A stretch of DNA of 59,269 nt from a virus, in IMG/VR virus record IMGVR_UViG_3300028581_003812, positions 1 to 59,269 of that record. One strand, given 5' to 3'. A program made the position numbers and the translations under genes. The notes beneath the pieces were generated by a model. The model made no database searches. It had not been told where the DNA came from and was given only the letters and a program-made list of their open reading frames with translations. The first letter of the stretch is position 1; each line of letters starts with the position of its first letter. This document shows, piece by piece, positions 41,101 through 50,532 of this stretch.

Positions 41101-41616
41101 AAACACAAGAAGCTCTGGGGGGAGACAAACAAATACAACTATAATTTTGGCTCCACTAATAATCCTGGCATCAATCTGGGTACACAGATATCTGTAATTA
41201 CAGGATCTCTATCCTCTGGAGTACCAATAGTAGCATATGAAAAGTTTTCTGAGATTTATAACGTGGTAAACAGCAATCTCATCAACACACCTTCTGGTTT
41301 ATTACCATATACTACCAAAATTTCACTTTCTGACTTTAGTCCTGATTGGGGCTGGGGATTAGTTGCACCAGCAGCAATAACTGGTGTTAATATCTCTAAT
41401 TACTATAAGTTCTATGAATATAATAACTCGTTCAATAATAGTCATTTAGATAATATAATAGATTGGAATAACCCACTCAACACGCTGAATTACAGTAACA
41501 GCTCATTTGCGAGCTGGAGTGAAGATAGCGGAACAATGCAGAATTTATTAAGTTACGAGATCTCCAAAGGCTTAAAATTATTTTTAAGCGGTAGTGATAT
41601 AGTGTATAATAATTAA
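38155..41616 (+). CDS. Giant baseplate/tail structural protein with PKD-like and beta-propeller-like domains
   Basis: 1153 residues. Residues about 30-108 form a PKD-like domain: VRWNFGDGTFSNELTAVHKY, then WPGDYTVTLTVYD. Residues about 565-800 contain repeating SLALDGGNDLWIALMDSSSAIKIDRFNG-type blocks, about six, resembling Vgb/NHL beta-propeller repeats (DxxNxxWVSxxxxxFLVKYDxxG). The C-terminal 300 residues hold two aromatic-rich regions. By position after gp6 it could stand in for T4 gp7 (1032 residues), a wedge protein, but sequence evidence for gp7 is not visible. AGGAG lies 5 bases before the ATG. Propeller and PKD domains often mediate glycan or protein contact. Confidence 0.65.
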   Translation: MANQINYYYVYFNIKDYTDSFALSSFTLSNTPLTFYPDFERSFSQLDLENISTNLVRWNFGDGTFSNELTAVHKYQWPGDYTVTLTVYDRNGNAFDSSYQPIVNIYNYLNDQLLFNDYRKFVYDVPASKINDPLTVKRYSSWQSYNALSAEGYTINLYASGAAGDYLNVDNFFDDKWSHLRTLSRFYEKQPVGDVFEFAPVSKLITSNTELYVKVQDKMLVSCAGDDQGSVLVGTTGSSEFYYADDKVKNYTSRESPIFLFATLDNSKFKDEYSQINNVFEYIAYPPVGFQNIKQTQLPIIKVRHNPASKLSITTTGIDGEGPLSSTRFNIPEISWRNTEIPFVIKFKDKDNFTTKTYPPLSSSITTPSLSSLSAYDLQFGIITYNNGEVKPLTSVTYYDDFTNEAPQSIGGFYKGYFVPQETALNCVLTASMVIRDPTNFPKDSFFGWVALPEYNMLLRFFTILIYTYCPGILSLTVSADGRFFDSDNNRNIYAIQIAPSGSTFEEEYNTWFADGASDRIIKFNNTGALISSFSLSSYPYLNFATGLIENRNFLSNILSSAAPASLALDGGNDLWIALMDSSSAIKIDRFNGYVKAVAYPWSVLRTYNLSGDYNIPELQGFAGEQFLMPSSIDTDINNDIWVSYTNPASNFLVKYDTLGNMITSVPMPWMHSPVEICIDRNKFVWLTTYNLSVTSKEFSTRNDLLYKFDTAGRLVDGYPLEGFKLIGNISVDGGQNAWVIENADTLTRIDAVSNERTYFIVGSGNTTNYIQSIGGIACDTSGFVWVINDWNNRIFYIDTLALTAGPLSSYNNVTLNYPPSSIMNNVTAFEEKRWQAYGDWTGTRWLNKYIDNVSNYRVVSGTSNMFNIYTDNGEYDLYKINEDFDAKGFYKSFIFTENLEDKPIFFDKFLGNIVGGVSAQPYELGKTIYEKIANYVSNTTDIDSANLDKLISFCKALSIQFEQYNYNYPPQLRRLVDILSIKHKKLWGETNKYNYNFGSTNNPGINLGTQISVITGSLSSGVPIVAYEKFSEIYNVVNSNLINTPSGLLPYTTKISLSDFSPDWGWGLVAPAAITGVNISNYYKFYEYNNSFNNSHLDNIIDWNNPLNTLNYSNSSFASWSEDSGTMQNLLSYEISKGLKLFLSGSDIVYNN

Positions 41617-41619
41617 ATA
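41613..41619 (+). promoter_or_regulatory. Late-type promoter element
   Basis: TTAAATA, 5 bases before the ATG at 41625; it lies directly after the 1153-residue gene stop. Confidence 0.55.
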
Positions 41620-41624
41620 CTTTA

Positions 41625-44600
41625 ATGCTCGATTCAAGCAGATTCATTGACGAACGTATATCCACATCTGTAACTTCCTTGATACCTGTTGAAAATCCTA
41701 TAGATGCAGATAAACCACTCACTTTTATAGAGTGGCTGAAATATAATAACAGCCTATTCACAAATGCAGACGATTTTCTATTGAGGTATCAATCTTATCT
41801 TAACAATTGGTATGAAATAAAAGGCAAATCAAAAGATATTATTGAGATGGAAATAAGAAAGAGCTATACATCTCTTATTAATGAAATTGTTTTAAGTTAT
41901 GCTTCTTCAGAAGAAAAGCGTTTCTTAAAAAATATCGATTTTAATAATAAAAGAGATCTGGCTATAGCTGTACCATTTTTTGCAAAGAAAATTAAAGATA
42001 TATGCTTATATTACAGCACATTGCGTGATGATGTTAAAACCGCCCAACTCAGATACAATTTAAAAGGTTCTAATTTGGGTATTGAGAAGTTAGTTTACAA
42101 TGAGATTTCAAAGTCATTAGAAGCAGATGACTTGGTTGATATTGTTAGAACTCTTAATTTGTCTTTATCTGATATAAGAAACAATCTGGTAATTAATTTA
42201 GAAGATATTTTTGATACATATTCGTATTATTTAGATAATAGTATCAACCAATCACCCTCTGCCAACGGTATAACTAACGGAGAAGGGCAGGACTACTCTT
42301 CAGCAAACACCTATGATATCAATCCAAGCCTATTCTTAGACTTTAACTCTTCCATTGTTCAAGCCATTTCTTCTTATCCTTTCTTTCTAATTGAGCTAGG
42401 CACAAACAATTTCAGTATAAATCTTAAACCTGAATCAACTGACTTGAATCTTCTTAAAGATAGTGATTATATTAACACAGTTAACACCGAGGTACAAGGC
42501 AATTTAAATTTAAACTTACAAATCGCTGCAGCTAAAAAATACATAGGTACAGAATTTTATTTTCTCTCTACTAACAGCACTAATACAGCGTTTATTTCTG
42601 GTATACTCTTTACACCTGACAATGAGTTTGCAAACTATTTAAATAAAAGATTTCCATCTATTGCAGCCATTCCATCCACAGAATATTTAAAAACTGCAAA
42701 AGAGATTGGGTTATTTTTTAAACCCGATAAAATTGGATTATCAGTTTTTAATAATTTTAAAAATAATTACAGTGTTAAATCATTAAGCGCTAACACAGTT
42801 TATGTTTTTCCAAACCCTGAAAAATATGGTAATGTATCCAGCTTAACCAAGGAGAGCTTCAATTCACCGCTAGAGTTTTATGATAACTCATACCTACTCA
42901 AGCTCGACTTTTCAAATCAATTTGCTTTTGGTGATGCCACTAATAACTCTTACCTGCAAACGTTTAGGAGCTATCAGTCGCGCGAACAATCAAACTTAAT
43001 GCCTCTGCAGGGGTTAGCGCGCTACACAGATCCACAAGATTTCTTTAAAGGTGAGTTTAGATCCATATGGTCAAATAGTGACATCTACCCTCTCATACCG
43101 CAAAATCTTTTTCCCATTGACAACAGAGTAGAAAAACTCTATTCGCTAGACAAAACATTAGTGCAATTCAAGAGTGACGTATACGGCAACGATTACAGTT
43201 TTTATAAAGAAGTATACCCAAAAAAATCTCTTTCAAATATTTACGTAGATCAAGATTCCAGAGGCATAAAATACTGCTTTGCCTTTGATGGACATTTGTT
43301 TTATGACCCTGTCTCTGGATCTAATTTTAATTATGATTTGGTTGATGAAAATAAAGGGTATTCAGGAGTAACATTTAGAGCGGTAACTCAAATTCCACCA
43401 GGATCCGGTTATTTTACTCGCGGACCCAACTCACTCACCCCCTCACCCCTTTCAGCTCAATATTATAATAATGGAATACCCAATTACTTGTATTCAGATC
43501 AACCAACACCTGTTATTTCATATCGATTTCAGCCTGAGACGTATTGCAGTGATGTGGCCACTGTAACTTACCTTTGCAATTCATTTGATGGCGTCGGTTT
43601 TGTGTCATCAGACGGTACCATTCTGCCAGATGTGCCATCAGATACTCCAACCTATGATCCCTTCACAGATATATTATATTATGTTGAACTGGCCGATGGT
43701 GGTAGTTGTCCTACAAACTCACCCACATATATTGCTAATTTTGTAAACCCGCCTTCATTTAGCTTTGCACCTCCTCTTTCTGCACTTTCATATGCAGATG
43801 GATTTAAATTTTTAGTAAATGGTGATAATCCTTGTGGTGGTAATGTAAAAAGATCTGCCGTATATACTGAAAAATCACAATATTTAAATTATAGAGTGCC
43901 TTACAGATCCACAGCAGTAGTTGAAACCCAACCCGGGTTAACTAACAAGAGATCTCTTTATGAAACCAAGTTTATTGATTTTGGTGAACTCTATGTAAGA
44001 AATTCTAACTCCTCTTTACTTGCACCTGCATCTGCTGCTCTCAGTGCTCTGTACTACAAATATGATGAATTAATAAACAATGAACTGGATGAAAAATTAA
44101 TTAATTTTGACGTCTTCTATGATGTAATAAATTTCGAAACAGAGAATTACTTAATTTTTGATAAAATTAAATATAATTACACATCAAACTTACCGATAAC
44201 TAATTCTAATGCGGATTGTTTTTTCGCCAGAGGTGAAAATAAAAAGTTTGAGAAGTTTTCCACAATTTGGTTTAATGAAACTGAAAATAAGCTATATTTT
44301 TGTAGAACTGTGCTGTTTAATGAATTAAGTGCCACAAACTATAAAATAATTTATCCAGAAATTTACGAAATTTCTTTGAATACCATGACCTCTTCTAAAA
44401 TATATCCACAAGACACCAACATTAATTTAACTGTTGACAAGCTTAAATTATTTTCTTTAATAGGGAAAAATATTAATTTAAATATTGTGGAAATCGAAAA
44501 ACCACTACTAACTTATGACGATGAAACATCAAATTTTACAATCACATATCTAGGCAAAGATCTTTCCAATGTATTCTACATAAATAAAATATACTTTAAA

Positions 44601-44780
44601 TATATCAATGGTGTCATAACTATATTAAATGCGTTTATGCATAAAATAGATCAAAATGTGGTGAGTATAAATTTTGCAAATGTAGGCACATCTGTACCAT
44701 CACCTGTATTTTCCACATATAATGTAAGAGGAGCTACTGCTGGATCAGTATCTGGCGGAGTATTTTCATTCGGAGTATAA
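41625..44780 (+). CDS. Giant virion structural protein of unknown function
   Basis: 1051 residues. The N-terminal 200 residues are helical and read like a virion assembly domain: [35 protein letters not shown], then [53 protein letters not shown]. The remainder is beta-rich with Ser/Thr/Asn and many aromatic residues, as in fibre or wedge proteins. Cys pairs near 640-720 may form local cross-links. It has its own late-type promoter and is followed with a one-base gap by the lectin-like gene. It may be the wedge or fibre protein taking the place of T4 gp10-like parts, but the exact role is not known. Confidence 0.6.
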   Translation: MLDSSRFIDERISTSVTSLIPVENPIDADKPLTFIEWLKYNNSLFTNADDFLLRYQSYLNNWYEIKGKSKDIIEMEIRKSYTSLINEIVLSYASSEEKRFLKNIDFNNKRDLAIAVPFFAKKIKDICLYYSTLRDDVKTAQLRYNLKGSNLGIEKLVYNEISKSLEADDLVDIVRTLNLSLSDIRNNLVINLEDIFDTYSYYLDNSINQSPSANGITNGEGQDYSSANTYDINPSLFLDFNSSIVQAISSYPFFLIELGTNNFSINLKPESTDLNLLKDSDYINTVNTEVQGNLNLNLQIAAAKKYIGTEFYFLSTNSTNTAFISGILFTPDNEFANYLNKRFPSIAAIPSTEYLKTAKEIGLFFKPDKIGLSVFNNFKNNYSVKSLSANTVYVFPNPEKYGNVSSLTKESFNSPLEFYDNSYLLKLDFSNQFAFGDATNNSYLQTFRSYQSREQSNLMPLQGLARYTDPQDFFKGEFRSIWSNSDIYPLIPQNLFPIDNRVEKLYSLDKTLVQFKSDVYGNDYSFYKEVYPKKSLSNIYVDQDSRGIKYCFAFDGHLFYDPVSGSNFNYDLVDENKGYSGVTFRAVTQIPPGSGYFTRGPNSLTPSPLSAQYYNNGIPNYLYSDQPTPVISYRFQPETYCSDVATVTYLCNSFDGVGFVSSDGTILPDVPSDTPTYDPFTDILYYVELADGGSCPTNSPTYIANFVNPPSFSFAPPLSALSYADGFKFLVNGDNPCGGNVKRSAVYTEKSQYLNYRVPYRSTAVVETQPGLTNKRSLYETKFIDFGELYVRNSNSSLLAPASAALSALYYKYDELINNELDEKLINFDVFYDVINFETENYLIFDKIKYNYTSNLPITNSNADCFFARGENKKFEKFSTIWFNETENKLYFCRTVLFNELSATNYKIIYPEIYEISLNTMTSSKIYPQDTNINLTVDKLKLFSLIGKNINLNIVEIEKPLLTYDDETSNFTITYLGKDLSNVFYINKIYFKYINGVITILNAFMHKIDQNVVSINFANVGTSVPSPVFSTYNVRGATAGSVSGGVFSFGV

Positions 44781-44781
44781 T

Positions 44782-46410
44782 ATGTCTTATTACGTTCTAA
44801 CTAACAATGATAAAGCATCTGTATTATACTCAAAGATGCTTATTGATACAACCAGAGATTTTTATGTTACTTTTGACTACGCGTGCTATGGCAATACATC
44901 ATTAGGTGCACATGGGTTTTGCTTATTTCTAGTTGACATAGCACAATCAAGCCTGATATACGGCAGCCCCGGTCCAGGGCTGGGTGTAACTGCACTTACT
45001 GCAGATCTAGGTGGCTCTAACATAAGAGGCTTCCAGGGCATACCCAATACCTCACTTTGTGTTGGTTTCGATATCAATGGAATTTATGGCAGCAACAATA
45101 CAGGACTAAATGGCCCATCAGCAATTGTACCCAACAGCATCACTCTCAGATCGTCACAGACCAGTGGATTTAGATTTTTATATAGAACGGATAATTTAGC
45201 AAGCTCTACGTTTAGTACACCCTTATCACTATATAAAGTGGCCACAGATGCCCCGGCATACAACACTTTTCGTATCAAAATTACTGACTTTGGCTCCAAG
45301 GTTGAAGTAGATCATAAGGATGCGCAGTCATTAATCTTCACTAATTATGTCACATTTAAATTGCCGTATACTTTGCCTAGCATAATTTATCCTTGCTTGT
45401 CCTTTAGCTCCAATACACCTTCAGCGAGAATGAAAGTTGGTAATATGAATGTGAATGCATATCTGACCACACCCACACCCACACCTACTATCACACCTTC
45501 CAACACTGTAACACCCACTGTCACCCCCACTATTACTGTATCACCCACAGTAACACCCACATTCACCAAGACACCCACTGTCACCCCCACTATTACTGTA
45601 TCACCCACAGTAACACCCACACTGACATTATCTAATACAGTAACACCTACGATAACACTTTCACCCACAACAACCCCCACAGTAACACCCTCACCAAATG
45701 CGACATTAACACCCACATTAACACCCACAGTTACACCCACAATAACACTTTCACCCACAGTAACACCTACCATAACTGTTTCCAATACATCAACACCCAC
45801 ACCCACACCCACACCCACATACACCCCCACACACCCACCCACACCTTCTACTACACAATCACCCACCCCCACCCCCACACAAACAAGAAACCTACCTGAG
45901 TACCTTTTCTTTGCTTCAACTGAAACAAATATTGATATAATTAACAATGCTCCAGCAAGCCCATACCCAGTCAATATTCCAGTTACAGGTGTTGATCAGA
46001 CTGTCAAAAAGGTGGCACTAGTTTTAAGTGGTTACACACATGGCTTCCCATATGATGTAGGCATGCTGTTAGTTGCTCCAGATGGCACTGCTGTTGTGCC
46101 TGTTTATCAGATTGCAGCATCAGAAGGGTTTGAGGCCAATGATGCTGATGTCATACTAGATGATAGCAGCACTAGTGCATGGGATGGGTATTCTTCTGGC
46201 ACATATCATACAGTCAATACAAATGACCCGTCAGCTGTCTTTAACGGCTCTGGTGCTAGACCAGCACCACCATACAATTTGGACTTGACTGTGTTCAACC
46301 AAGTGTCTTACAGCGGCATTAATGGTACTTGGAAGTTGTATATTGAAGACTTCTTTATACGCGATTCCGGAACTTTGTTCCGAGCAGGGCTGAGAATTTA
46401 TTACAATTGA
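44782..46410 (+). CDS. Modular adhesin: L-type lectin domain, Thr/Pro-rich stalk, P-domain
   Basis: 542 residues in three parts. Residues 1-225 resemble an L-type (concanavalin-like) lectin: [63 protein letters not shown]. Residues 229-370 are a Thr/Pro-rich mucin-like linker built from [13 protein letters not shown]-type units. Residues 375-542 fit the P/Homo-B domain: [29 protein letters not shown], then [30 protein letters not shown]-domains are Ca-binding beta sandwiches. This suggests a tail adhesin with a carbohydrate-binding head and a long rigid stalk. GGAG lies 6 bases before the ATG. It is the last gene before the glycosyltransferase island. Confidence 0.72.
   Translation: MSYYVLTNNDKASVLYSKMLIDTTRDFYVTFDYACYGNTSLGAHGFCLFLVDIAQSSLIYGSPGPGLGVTALTADLGGSNIRGFQGIPNTSLCVGFDINGIYGSNNTGLNGPSAIVPNSITLRSSQTSGFRFLYRTDNLASSTFSTPLSLYKVATDAPAYNTFRIKITDFGSKVEVDHKDAQSLIFTNYVTFKLPYTLPSIIYPCLSFSSNTPSARMKVGNMNVNAYLTTPTPTPTITPSNTVTPTVTPTITVSPTVTPTFTKTPTVTPTITVSPTVTPTLTLSNTVTPTITLSPTTTPTVTPSPNATLTPTLTPTVTPTITLSPTVTPTITVSNTSTPTPTPTPTYTPTHPPTPSTTQSPTPTPTQTRNLPEYLFFASTETNIDIINNAPASPYPVNIPVTGVDQTVKKVALVLSGYTHGFPYDVGMLLVAPDGTAVVPVYQIAASEGFEANDADVILDDSSTSAWDGYSSGTYHTVNTNDPSAVFNGSGARPAPPYNLDLTVFNQVSYSGINGTWKLYIEDFFIRDSGTLFRAGLRIYYN
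45466..45891 (+). repeat. Thr/Pro-rich codon repeat array
   Basis: Coding repeat of ACACCC-like units with strong C bias on the plus strand. Within it a segment of 50 bases is exactly duplicated with a 60-base period (45511-45560 and 45571-45620). The antisense strand yields a long artificial open frame of Val/Gly repeats. Confidence 0.9.
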
Positions 46411-46427
46411 TTTTCTTCTACTAGATA

Positions 46428-46435
46428 TTAAAATA
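46428..46435 (+). promoter_or_regulatory. Late-type promoter element (variant)
   Basis: TTAAAATA, 5 bases before the GTG at 46441; one base longer than the usual motif. It opens the glycosyltransferase island. Confidence 0.35.
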
Positions 46436-46440
46436 ATTTA

Positions 46441-47688
46441 GTGAAAATTTTTATATCTATTGCTTCATACAGAGATCCTCAGCTGCCCGACACATTAAAA
46501 GATTGCATTGCTAATGCAAAAAAACCAGAAAATTTAGTATTCTCTATTTGCTGGCAAAGAGGAGACAGTGAATCACTTAATGAATTTAAAGACGATAAAC
46601 GCTTTAAGATTATAGAAATACCTGCGCAAGATAGCAAAGGTACATGCTGGGCGCGCTCCAAAATACAGGAAAACTATGACGGTGAAAAATACTACCTGCA
46701 ATTAGATAGTCACCACCGGTTTGTAAAGGATTGGGATACAAAATGCATTAAAATGGTAAAAGATTTGCAAAAGCTTGGTCATAAAAAGCCTTTACTAACC
46801 GGTTATGTTTCAAGCTTTAATCCCTCCAATGACCCAGCTGAAAGAATACATACACCCTGGAAGATGAATTTTGATAGATTCATTCCAGAAGGTGCTGTAT
46901 TCTTCTTACCTGCATCAATAGATGATTTCAAATCCAGAACATTGCCTATTCCTTCCAGGTTTGTTTCAGCCCACTTCATCTTCACTCTAGGCAAGTGGTG
47001 CCAAGAAGTGCCATATGACCCACATTATTATTTTCATGGTGAAGAGATCAATCTTGCTGTGAGATCCTACACATGGGGATATGATTTATTTCATCCACAT
47101 GAAGTTGTTGTATGGCATGAATATACTCGCAAAGGTCGCTCAAAACATTGGGATGACATCAAAGAGTGGGGTGAAATGAATAAGAAATCACATTTGAGAA
47201 ATAGAAAGCTATTTGAAATGGATGGGGAGAAAAAGGATATTGATTTTGGTAAATACGATTTTGGTAAGAAACGCTCTGTAAAAGATTATGAAAAATATGC
47301 AGGTCTTTGCTTCAAGAAGCGTGCAGTTCAAAAATATACTCTAGATAACAATCTTGCACCCAACCCTACATTGTCCAATGAGGATCTGGATATGTCCTGG
47401 TTGAAGATTTTCAAGCACTGTATTGATGTGCGATATGAACAGGTACCAGAAAAAGACTACGACTTTTGGTGTGTAGCTTTTAAAGACAAAGATGGTAAAG
47501 ATGTGCATCGTCAAGATGCAGATAAGCAAGAAATAGAAAATATGTTCAGAGACCCTGACAAATATTGTAAAGTTTGGAGATCTTTTCACTCAGAAGAGAT
47601 GCCTGCAAGCTGGATTGTATGGCCTCACAGCATTAGTAAGGGCTGGCAAGACCCCATCACTGGTCAACTCAATAATATTATTAGCTAA
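46441..47688 (+). CDS. Glycosyltransferase of the Skp1-type GlcNAc transferase family
   Basis: 415 residues from a GTG start. The opening IFISIASYRDPQLPDTLKDCIANAKKPENLVFSICWQ is characteristic of the Skp1 GlcNAc-transferase family, which acts on protein hydroxyl groups in eukaryotes. LQLDSHHRFVKDWD (about 88-101) supplies the D-x-H nucleotide-sugar motif; HYYFHGEEINLAVRSYTWGYDLFHPHEVVVWHEY is the typical C-terminal catalytic part. The last 100 residues form an extra domain. It is the first gene of the island and follows the Thr/Pro-rich adhesin, so protein-linked glycosylation is a reasonable guess. The real acceptor is unknown. Confidence 0.75.
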   Translation: MKIFISIASYRDPQLPDTLKDCIANAKKPENLVFSICWQRGDSESLNEFKDDKRFKIIEIPAQDSKGTCWARSKIQENYDGEKYYLQLDSHHRFVKDWDTKCIKMVKDLQKLGHKKPLLTGYVSSFNPSNDPAERIHTPWKMNFDRFIPEGAVFFLPASIDDFKSRTLPIPSRFVSAHFIFTLGKWCQEVPYDPHYYFHGEEINLAVRSYTWGYDLFHPHEVVVWHEYTRKGRSKHWDDIKEWGEMNKKSHLRNRKLFEMDGEKKDIDFGKYDFGKKRSVKDYEKYAGLCFKKRAVQKYTLDNNLAPNPTLSNEDLDMSWLKIFKHCIDVRYEQVPEKDYDFWCVAFKDKDGKDVHRQDADKQEIENMFRDPDKYCKVWRSFHSEEMPASWIVWPHSISKGWQDPITGQLNNIIS

Positions 47689-48383
47689 TGAACGAATATA
47701 TTAAATCTGTTCTGCAGGAATCTTACAAAACAGTTGCTCCTTTTACTGCATGGGCAACAAACAGCATTTCAGGTGATGATTGCACACACAAAAGAGCCAA
47801 ACCAGCACCTTTTTTAAAGCTTTTAAGCTGCATAAATCAAAAATATCCGTTCAAGACCATTGTGGAGATTGGTGCCATACGATATGCAGTTACACAAAAG
47901 TGCATTGATTACTTCAATCTTGACTACCATACAATTGAAGGTCCTGCGTGCTGTGCAGATGGTCACTCAACATATTTTTTAAGTAAGTTTGGAGGTGATT
48001 TTTATTCTGTAGACATTGATCCCTCCAGAATTGATGCAATTAAAAATTCATATCATCATTTAAATGAAAAACAACCGGACAACTTACATGTTAACATACC
48101 ATGTGATGGAATAGATTTTCTTAAAACCATAGATCGTAAAATCGATCTGTTATTCCTTGATGGTTGGGATGTCGGTACACCCAGTTATGCAGAAAATCAT
48201 TTATTAGCTTATACAGTAGCTAAAGTCTTTAATAAACTGTCAGATAATGTTATTATTGGCATTGACGATACTGATTTCACACCAGGATTTGCTGGCAAGG
48301 ACAATTTACTTGGCCCAGAACTAATAAAAGACGGGTTTGTACCGTTTCTACGTGGAAGATGCTCGCTTTTTATTAAATTATAA
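47688..48383 (+). CDS. SAM-dependent methyltransferase-like protein
   Basis: 231 residues, starting on the last base of the previous stop. A Rossmann-like pattern is seen: FKTIVEIGAIRYAVTQ (motif I, lacking the common GxGxG), then FYSVDIDPSRIDAIKNSYHHL (motif II acidic Asp), IDLLFLDGWDVGTP (motif IV with Asp) and VIIGIDDTDF. These fit class I methyltransferases or the related cephalosporin hydroxylase-like group that modify sugars in glycan clusters. Loss of the GxGxG loop means cofactor use is uncertain. Placed between glycosyltransferases, it may methylate a sugar (inference). Confidence 0.6.
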   Translation: MNEYIKSVLQESYKTVAPFTAWATNSISGDDCTHKRAKPAPFLKLLSCINQKYPFKTIVEIGAIRYAVTQKCIDYFNLDYHTIEGPACCADGHSTYFLSKFGGDFYSVDIDPSRIDAIKNSYHHLNEKQPDNLHVNIPCDGIDFLKTIDRKIDLLFLDGWDVGTPSYAENHLLAYTVAKVFNKLSDNVIIGIDDTDFTPGFAGKDNLLGPELIKDGFVPFLRGRCSLFIKL

Positions 48384-48384
48384 T

Positions 48385-49560
48385 ATGAAAGTATCAATAG
48401 GTGACATAGTAGACAGGTATTCAATTTGCAAACTCAAATCAGAGAGAACATCCATAGATTGCTCGTCTGAACTGCACGCACTTGAAGCTGAACTCAAGAA
48501 CTATGATGGAATTAATGGGTATGTTGATACATTATACCGGATAAACGGTGACATATGGAATCTTGAAGCAGATATTCGCAAAGGCAATGAAGATATAATT
48601 GGTTTAGAGGAAGTTGGCCGCAGAGCTATTCAAATCAGACAATTCAACGGTCAAAGAGTGGCTGTTAAAAATGACATTAACTCACTTCATAAAGAAGGTT
48701 TCGTTGAAACAAAAATTAATCACGGTAGTCATAAACAGGTACCCATAGTTGTCACACTCAGTACTGTTCCAGAAAGATTAAATCATATTCACTCGGAAGG
48801 ATTGCCTCTGGTTGTCAAGTCTTTATGCGAACAAACATATAAAGACTATGAAGTGCATTTTAATATACCTGAGATTTATAAACCAAACAATACACCATAT
48901 GTTATACCAGAATGGTTGAGTGAATATCAGCTCAAATATCCACACTTGAAGGTATTCCGTACAGAAGATTTTGGGCCACCCACTAAGCTATTGCCAACCC
49001 TGCTTCGTATTCAGGATCCAGAAACAATTATAGTTGTAGTGGATGATGATCTGGTGTATCACAGTGAACTTGTGCAAGAGCATTTCAATCATAATCAAAA
49101 AATTAATAATGCTGGTTTTGGTTATGATGGCAGATCTAATTGCGGTGAATACAGGTATAATGATTTAAGAGATGCATGGGTGCTATGCATTGATAGACCC
49201 ACAAAAACACATATTATTCAGCACTACAAATCTGCCTCTTATAGGAGAAAATACTTTGAATCTGACTTTTTTGAGCATTTCTTAGGCAAGACTCGATCAG
49301 ATGATATACTCATTTCTTATTATTTGAGATTTAAAGAGATTGATCTCATTATAATGCCCTATGAAACAGATCTGCACATGTTTGATACACCAGAAAAATG
49401 GCAAAAACATCAAGGTGTTGAAACATTTCCTGTTCTAAGACATGCTCACATGCCAGGAGCTACAGGCTGCACAAATCCTGATATGCTTAAGATTGAGGAC
49501 AGGTTTTACACCCCACCTATCTTTGAGACTTGGCTAAGAGAAAAACAGATAGTATACTAA
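48385..49560 (+). CDS. Two-domain glycosyltransferase with DUF6165-like N-terminus
   Basis: 391 residues from the ATG at 48385 (an earlier in-frame ATG at 48337 lies in the previous gene). Residues about 1-95 (KVSIGDIVDRYSICKLKSER, with Leu/Glu-rich helices) resemble the DUF6165-type domain found in polysaccharide gene clusters. From about 125 a GT-A enzyme follows: VPIVVTLSTVPERLNHIHSEGLPLVVKSLCEQ, then IIVVVDDDLVYHSELV with a DDD nucleotide-sugar motif at about 220-222, and later KTRSDDILISYYLRFKEIDLI. The fusion suggests coordination of glycan assembly. Donor and acceptor unknown. Confidence 0.65.
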   Translation: MKVSIGDIVDRYSICKLKSERTSIDCSSELHALEAELKNYDGINGYVDTLYRINGDIWNLEADIRKGNEDIIGLEEVGRRAIQIRQFNGQRVAVKNDINSLHKEGFVETKINHGSHKQVPIVVTLSTVPERLNHIHSEGLPLVVKSLCEQTYKDYEVHFNIPEIYKPNNTPYVIPEWLSEYQLKYPHLKVFRTEDFGPPTKLLPTLLRIQDPETIIVVVDDDLVYHSELVQEHFNHNQKINNAGFGYDGRSNCGEYRYNDLRDAWVLCIDRPTKTHIIQHYKSASYRRKYFESDFFEHFLGKTRSDDILISYYLRFKEIDLIIMPYETDLHMFDTPEKWQKHQGVETFPVLRHAHMPGATGCTNPDMLKIEDRFYTPPIFETWLREKQIVY

Positions 49561-50532
49561 ATGAACCGTAAGCTAGTGGTTCAATATGAGTTTCCTCATA
49601 ACGAATGGTTCCTTACCCGTTATTTTCATAGTGTTGCTAAAACTTTAGTTGATAAAAATTCAGAGATAGAGTTTACCTTCATAAACTCTGGAGATTTAAG
49701 TGAAAGGAATTCATATACACGCAATTCTGCACATATGATGACTATAACCAATCCTGATAATGGTAAGTACATACTTCAAAGCTTTTGGGATAAGAATATT
49801 TGTTTGTTCAATAAGCATCATTGGGATCCGCCCAACATGGTGCAACTTTTTTGCTCTTCCGGTTTAAACAGGGCAGAATATGACTATTTTTTTGCACATA
49901 CCCCCTGCAGGGATACTGTGCCTATTGATTATGACAACATCCTCACACCTTTTACCTATTTTCCGTACACTACAAGAGCTGCAAGAATAATAGAAGATCT
50001 ATACCCCCAAAGAAATTCAGAACATCTGGATAATAAAATGGTATTTCGTGGAGCACTTTATAATGAAAGACTGTTCCTAAGAAATACTATTCATAATGGG
50101 GAGGATATAGTAGTAGATAATATGCAAGATAGCTACAAAGATGCACCAGAGTTTTTAAAGGAGCAGATTGGCAATCTGTGTGCGCTCAGCATTAACGGTG
50201 CAGCGGAAATATGCAATAGAGACATTGAATTGTTTGGTCTTGGCATGCCTGTTCTTAGATCAGAGCTCAACATAGCTTTCCACAATCCTTTGATACCTGA
50301 TGTACACTACATTGCTGCCGGTAAATGTGATTTTAGATGCAGTACCACTCATACAGATTACAATATACTAAAAAATGCTATACTTGAAAAGTTTGAGTTT
50401 GTAAAAAATCATCGTGACTTCTGTTTACAGGTGGGTGAAAATGCCAGAAAATGGTATCTGGAGAATTGTACTATTAGCAACATGGTATCCATGTTTGAAA
50501 AATTGGTGAAGCTGGACAAGCTATTTGAATGA
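49561..50532 (+). CDS. Glycosyltransferase, CAP10/GT90-like (paralogue A)
   Basis: 323 residues, beginning directly after the previous stop. The conserved core ALSINGAAEICNRDIELFGLGMPVLRSELN, then PLIPDVHYIAAG, resembles the CAP10/GT90 signature in which a nucleotide sugar is bound near R-D-x-E. The first 130 residues (RKLVVQYEFPHNEWFLTRYFHSVAKTLV) form a likely first Rossmann-type half. It shares the core with the next gene, so the two are duplicates that diverged. It overlaps the following gene by 4 bases (ATGA). The role may be adding different sugars to one glycan (inference). Confidence 0.6.
   Translation: MNRKLVVQYEFPHNEWFLTRYFHSVAKTLVDKNSEIEFTFINSGDLSERNSYTRNSAHMMTITNPDNGKYILQSFWDKNICLFNKHHWDPPNMVQLFCSSGLNRAEYDYFFAHTPCRDTVPIDYDNILTPFTYFPYTTRAARIIEDLYPQRNSEHLDNKMVFRGALYNERLFLRNTIHNGEDIVVDNMQDSYKDAPEFLKEQIGNLCALSINGAAEICNRDIELFGLGMPVLRSELNIAFHNPLIPDVHYIAAGKCDFRCSTTHTDYNILKNAILEKFEFVKNHRDFCLQVGENARKWYLENCTISNMVSMFEKLVKLDKLFE

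Noticed and set aside
45466-45891. CRISPR-like or satellite array
   Set aside because: Repeat units are short, in frame, and encode Thr/Pro; there are no unique spacers and no leader or cas genes.
45387-45974. Minus-strand open frame of 195 codons rich in Val and Gly
   Set aside because: It is the antisense of the Thr/Pro repeat; regular codons such as ACC/ACA-CCC give an artificial VGV pattern, with no promoter element or coupling.
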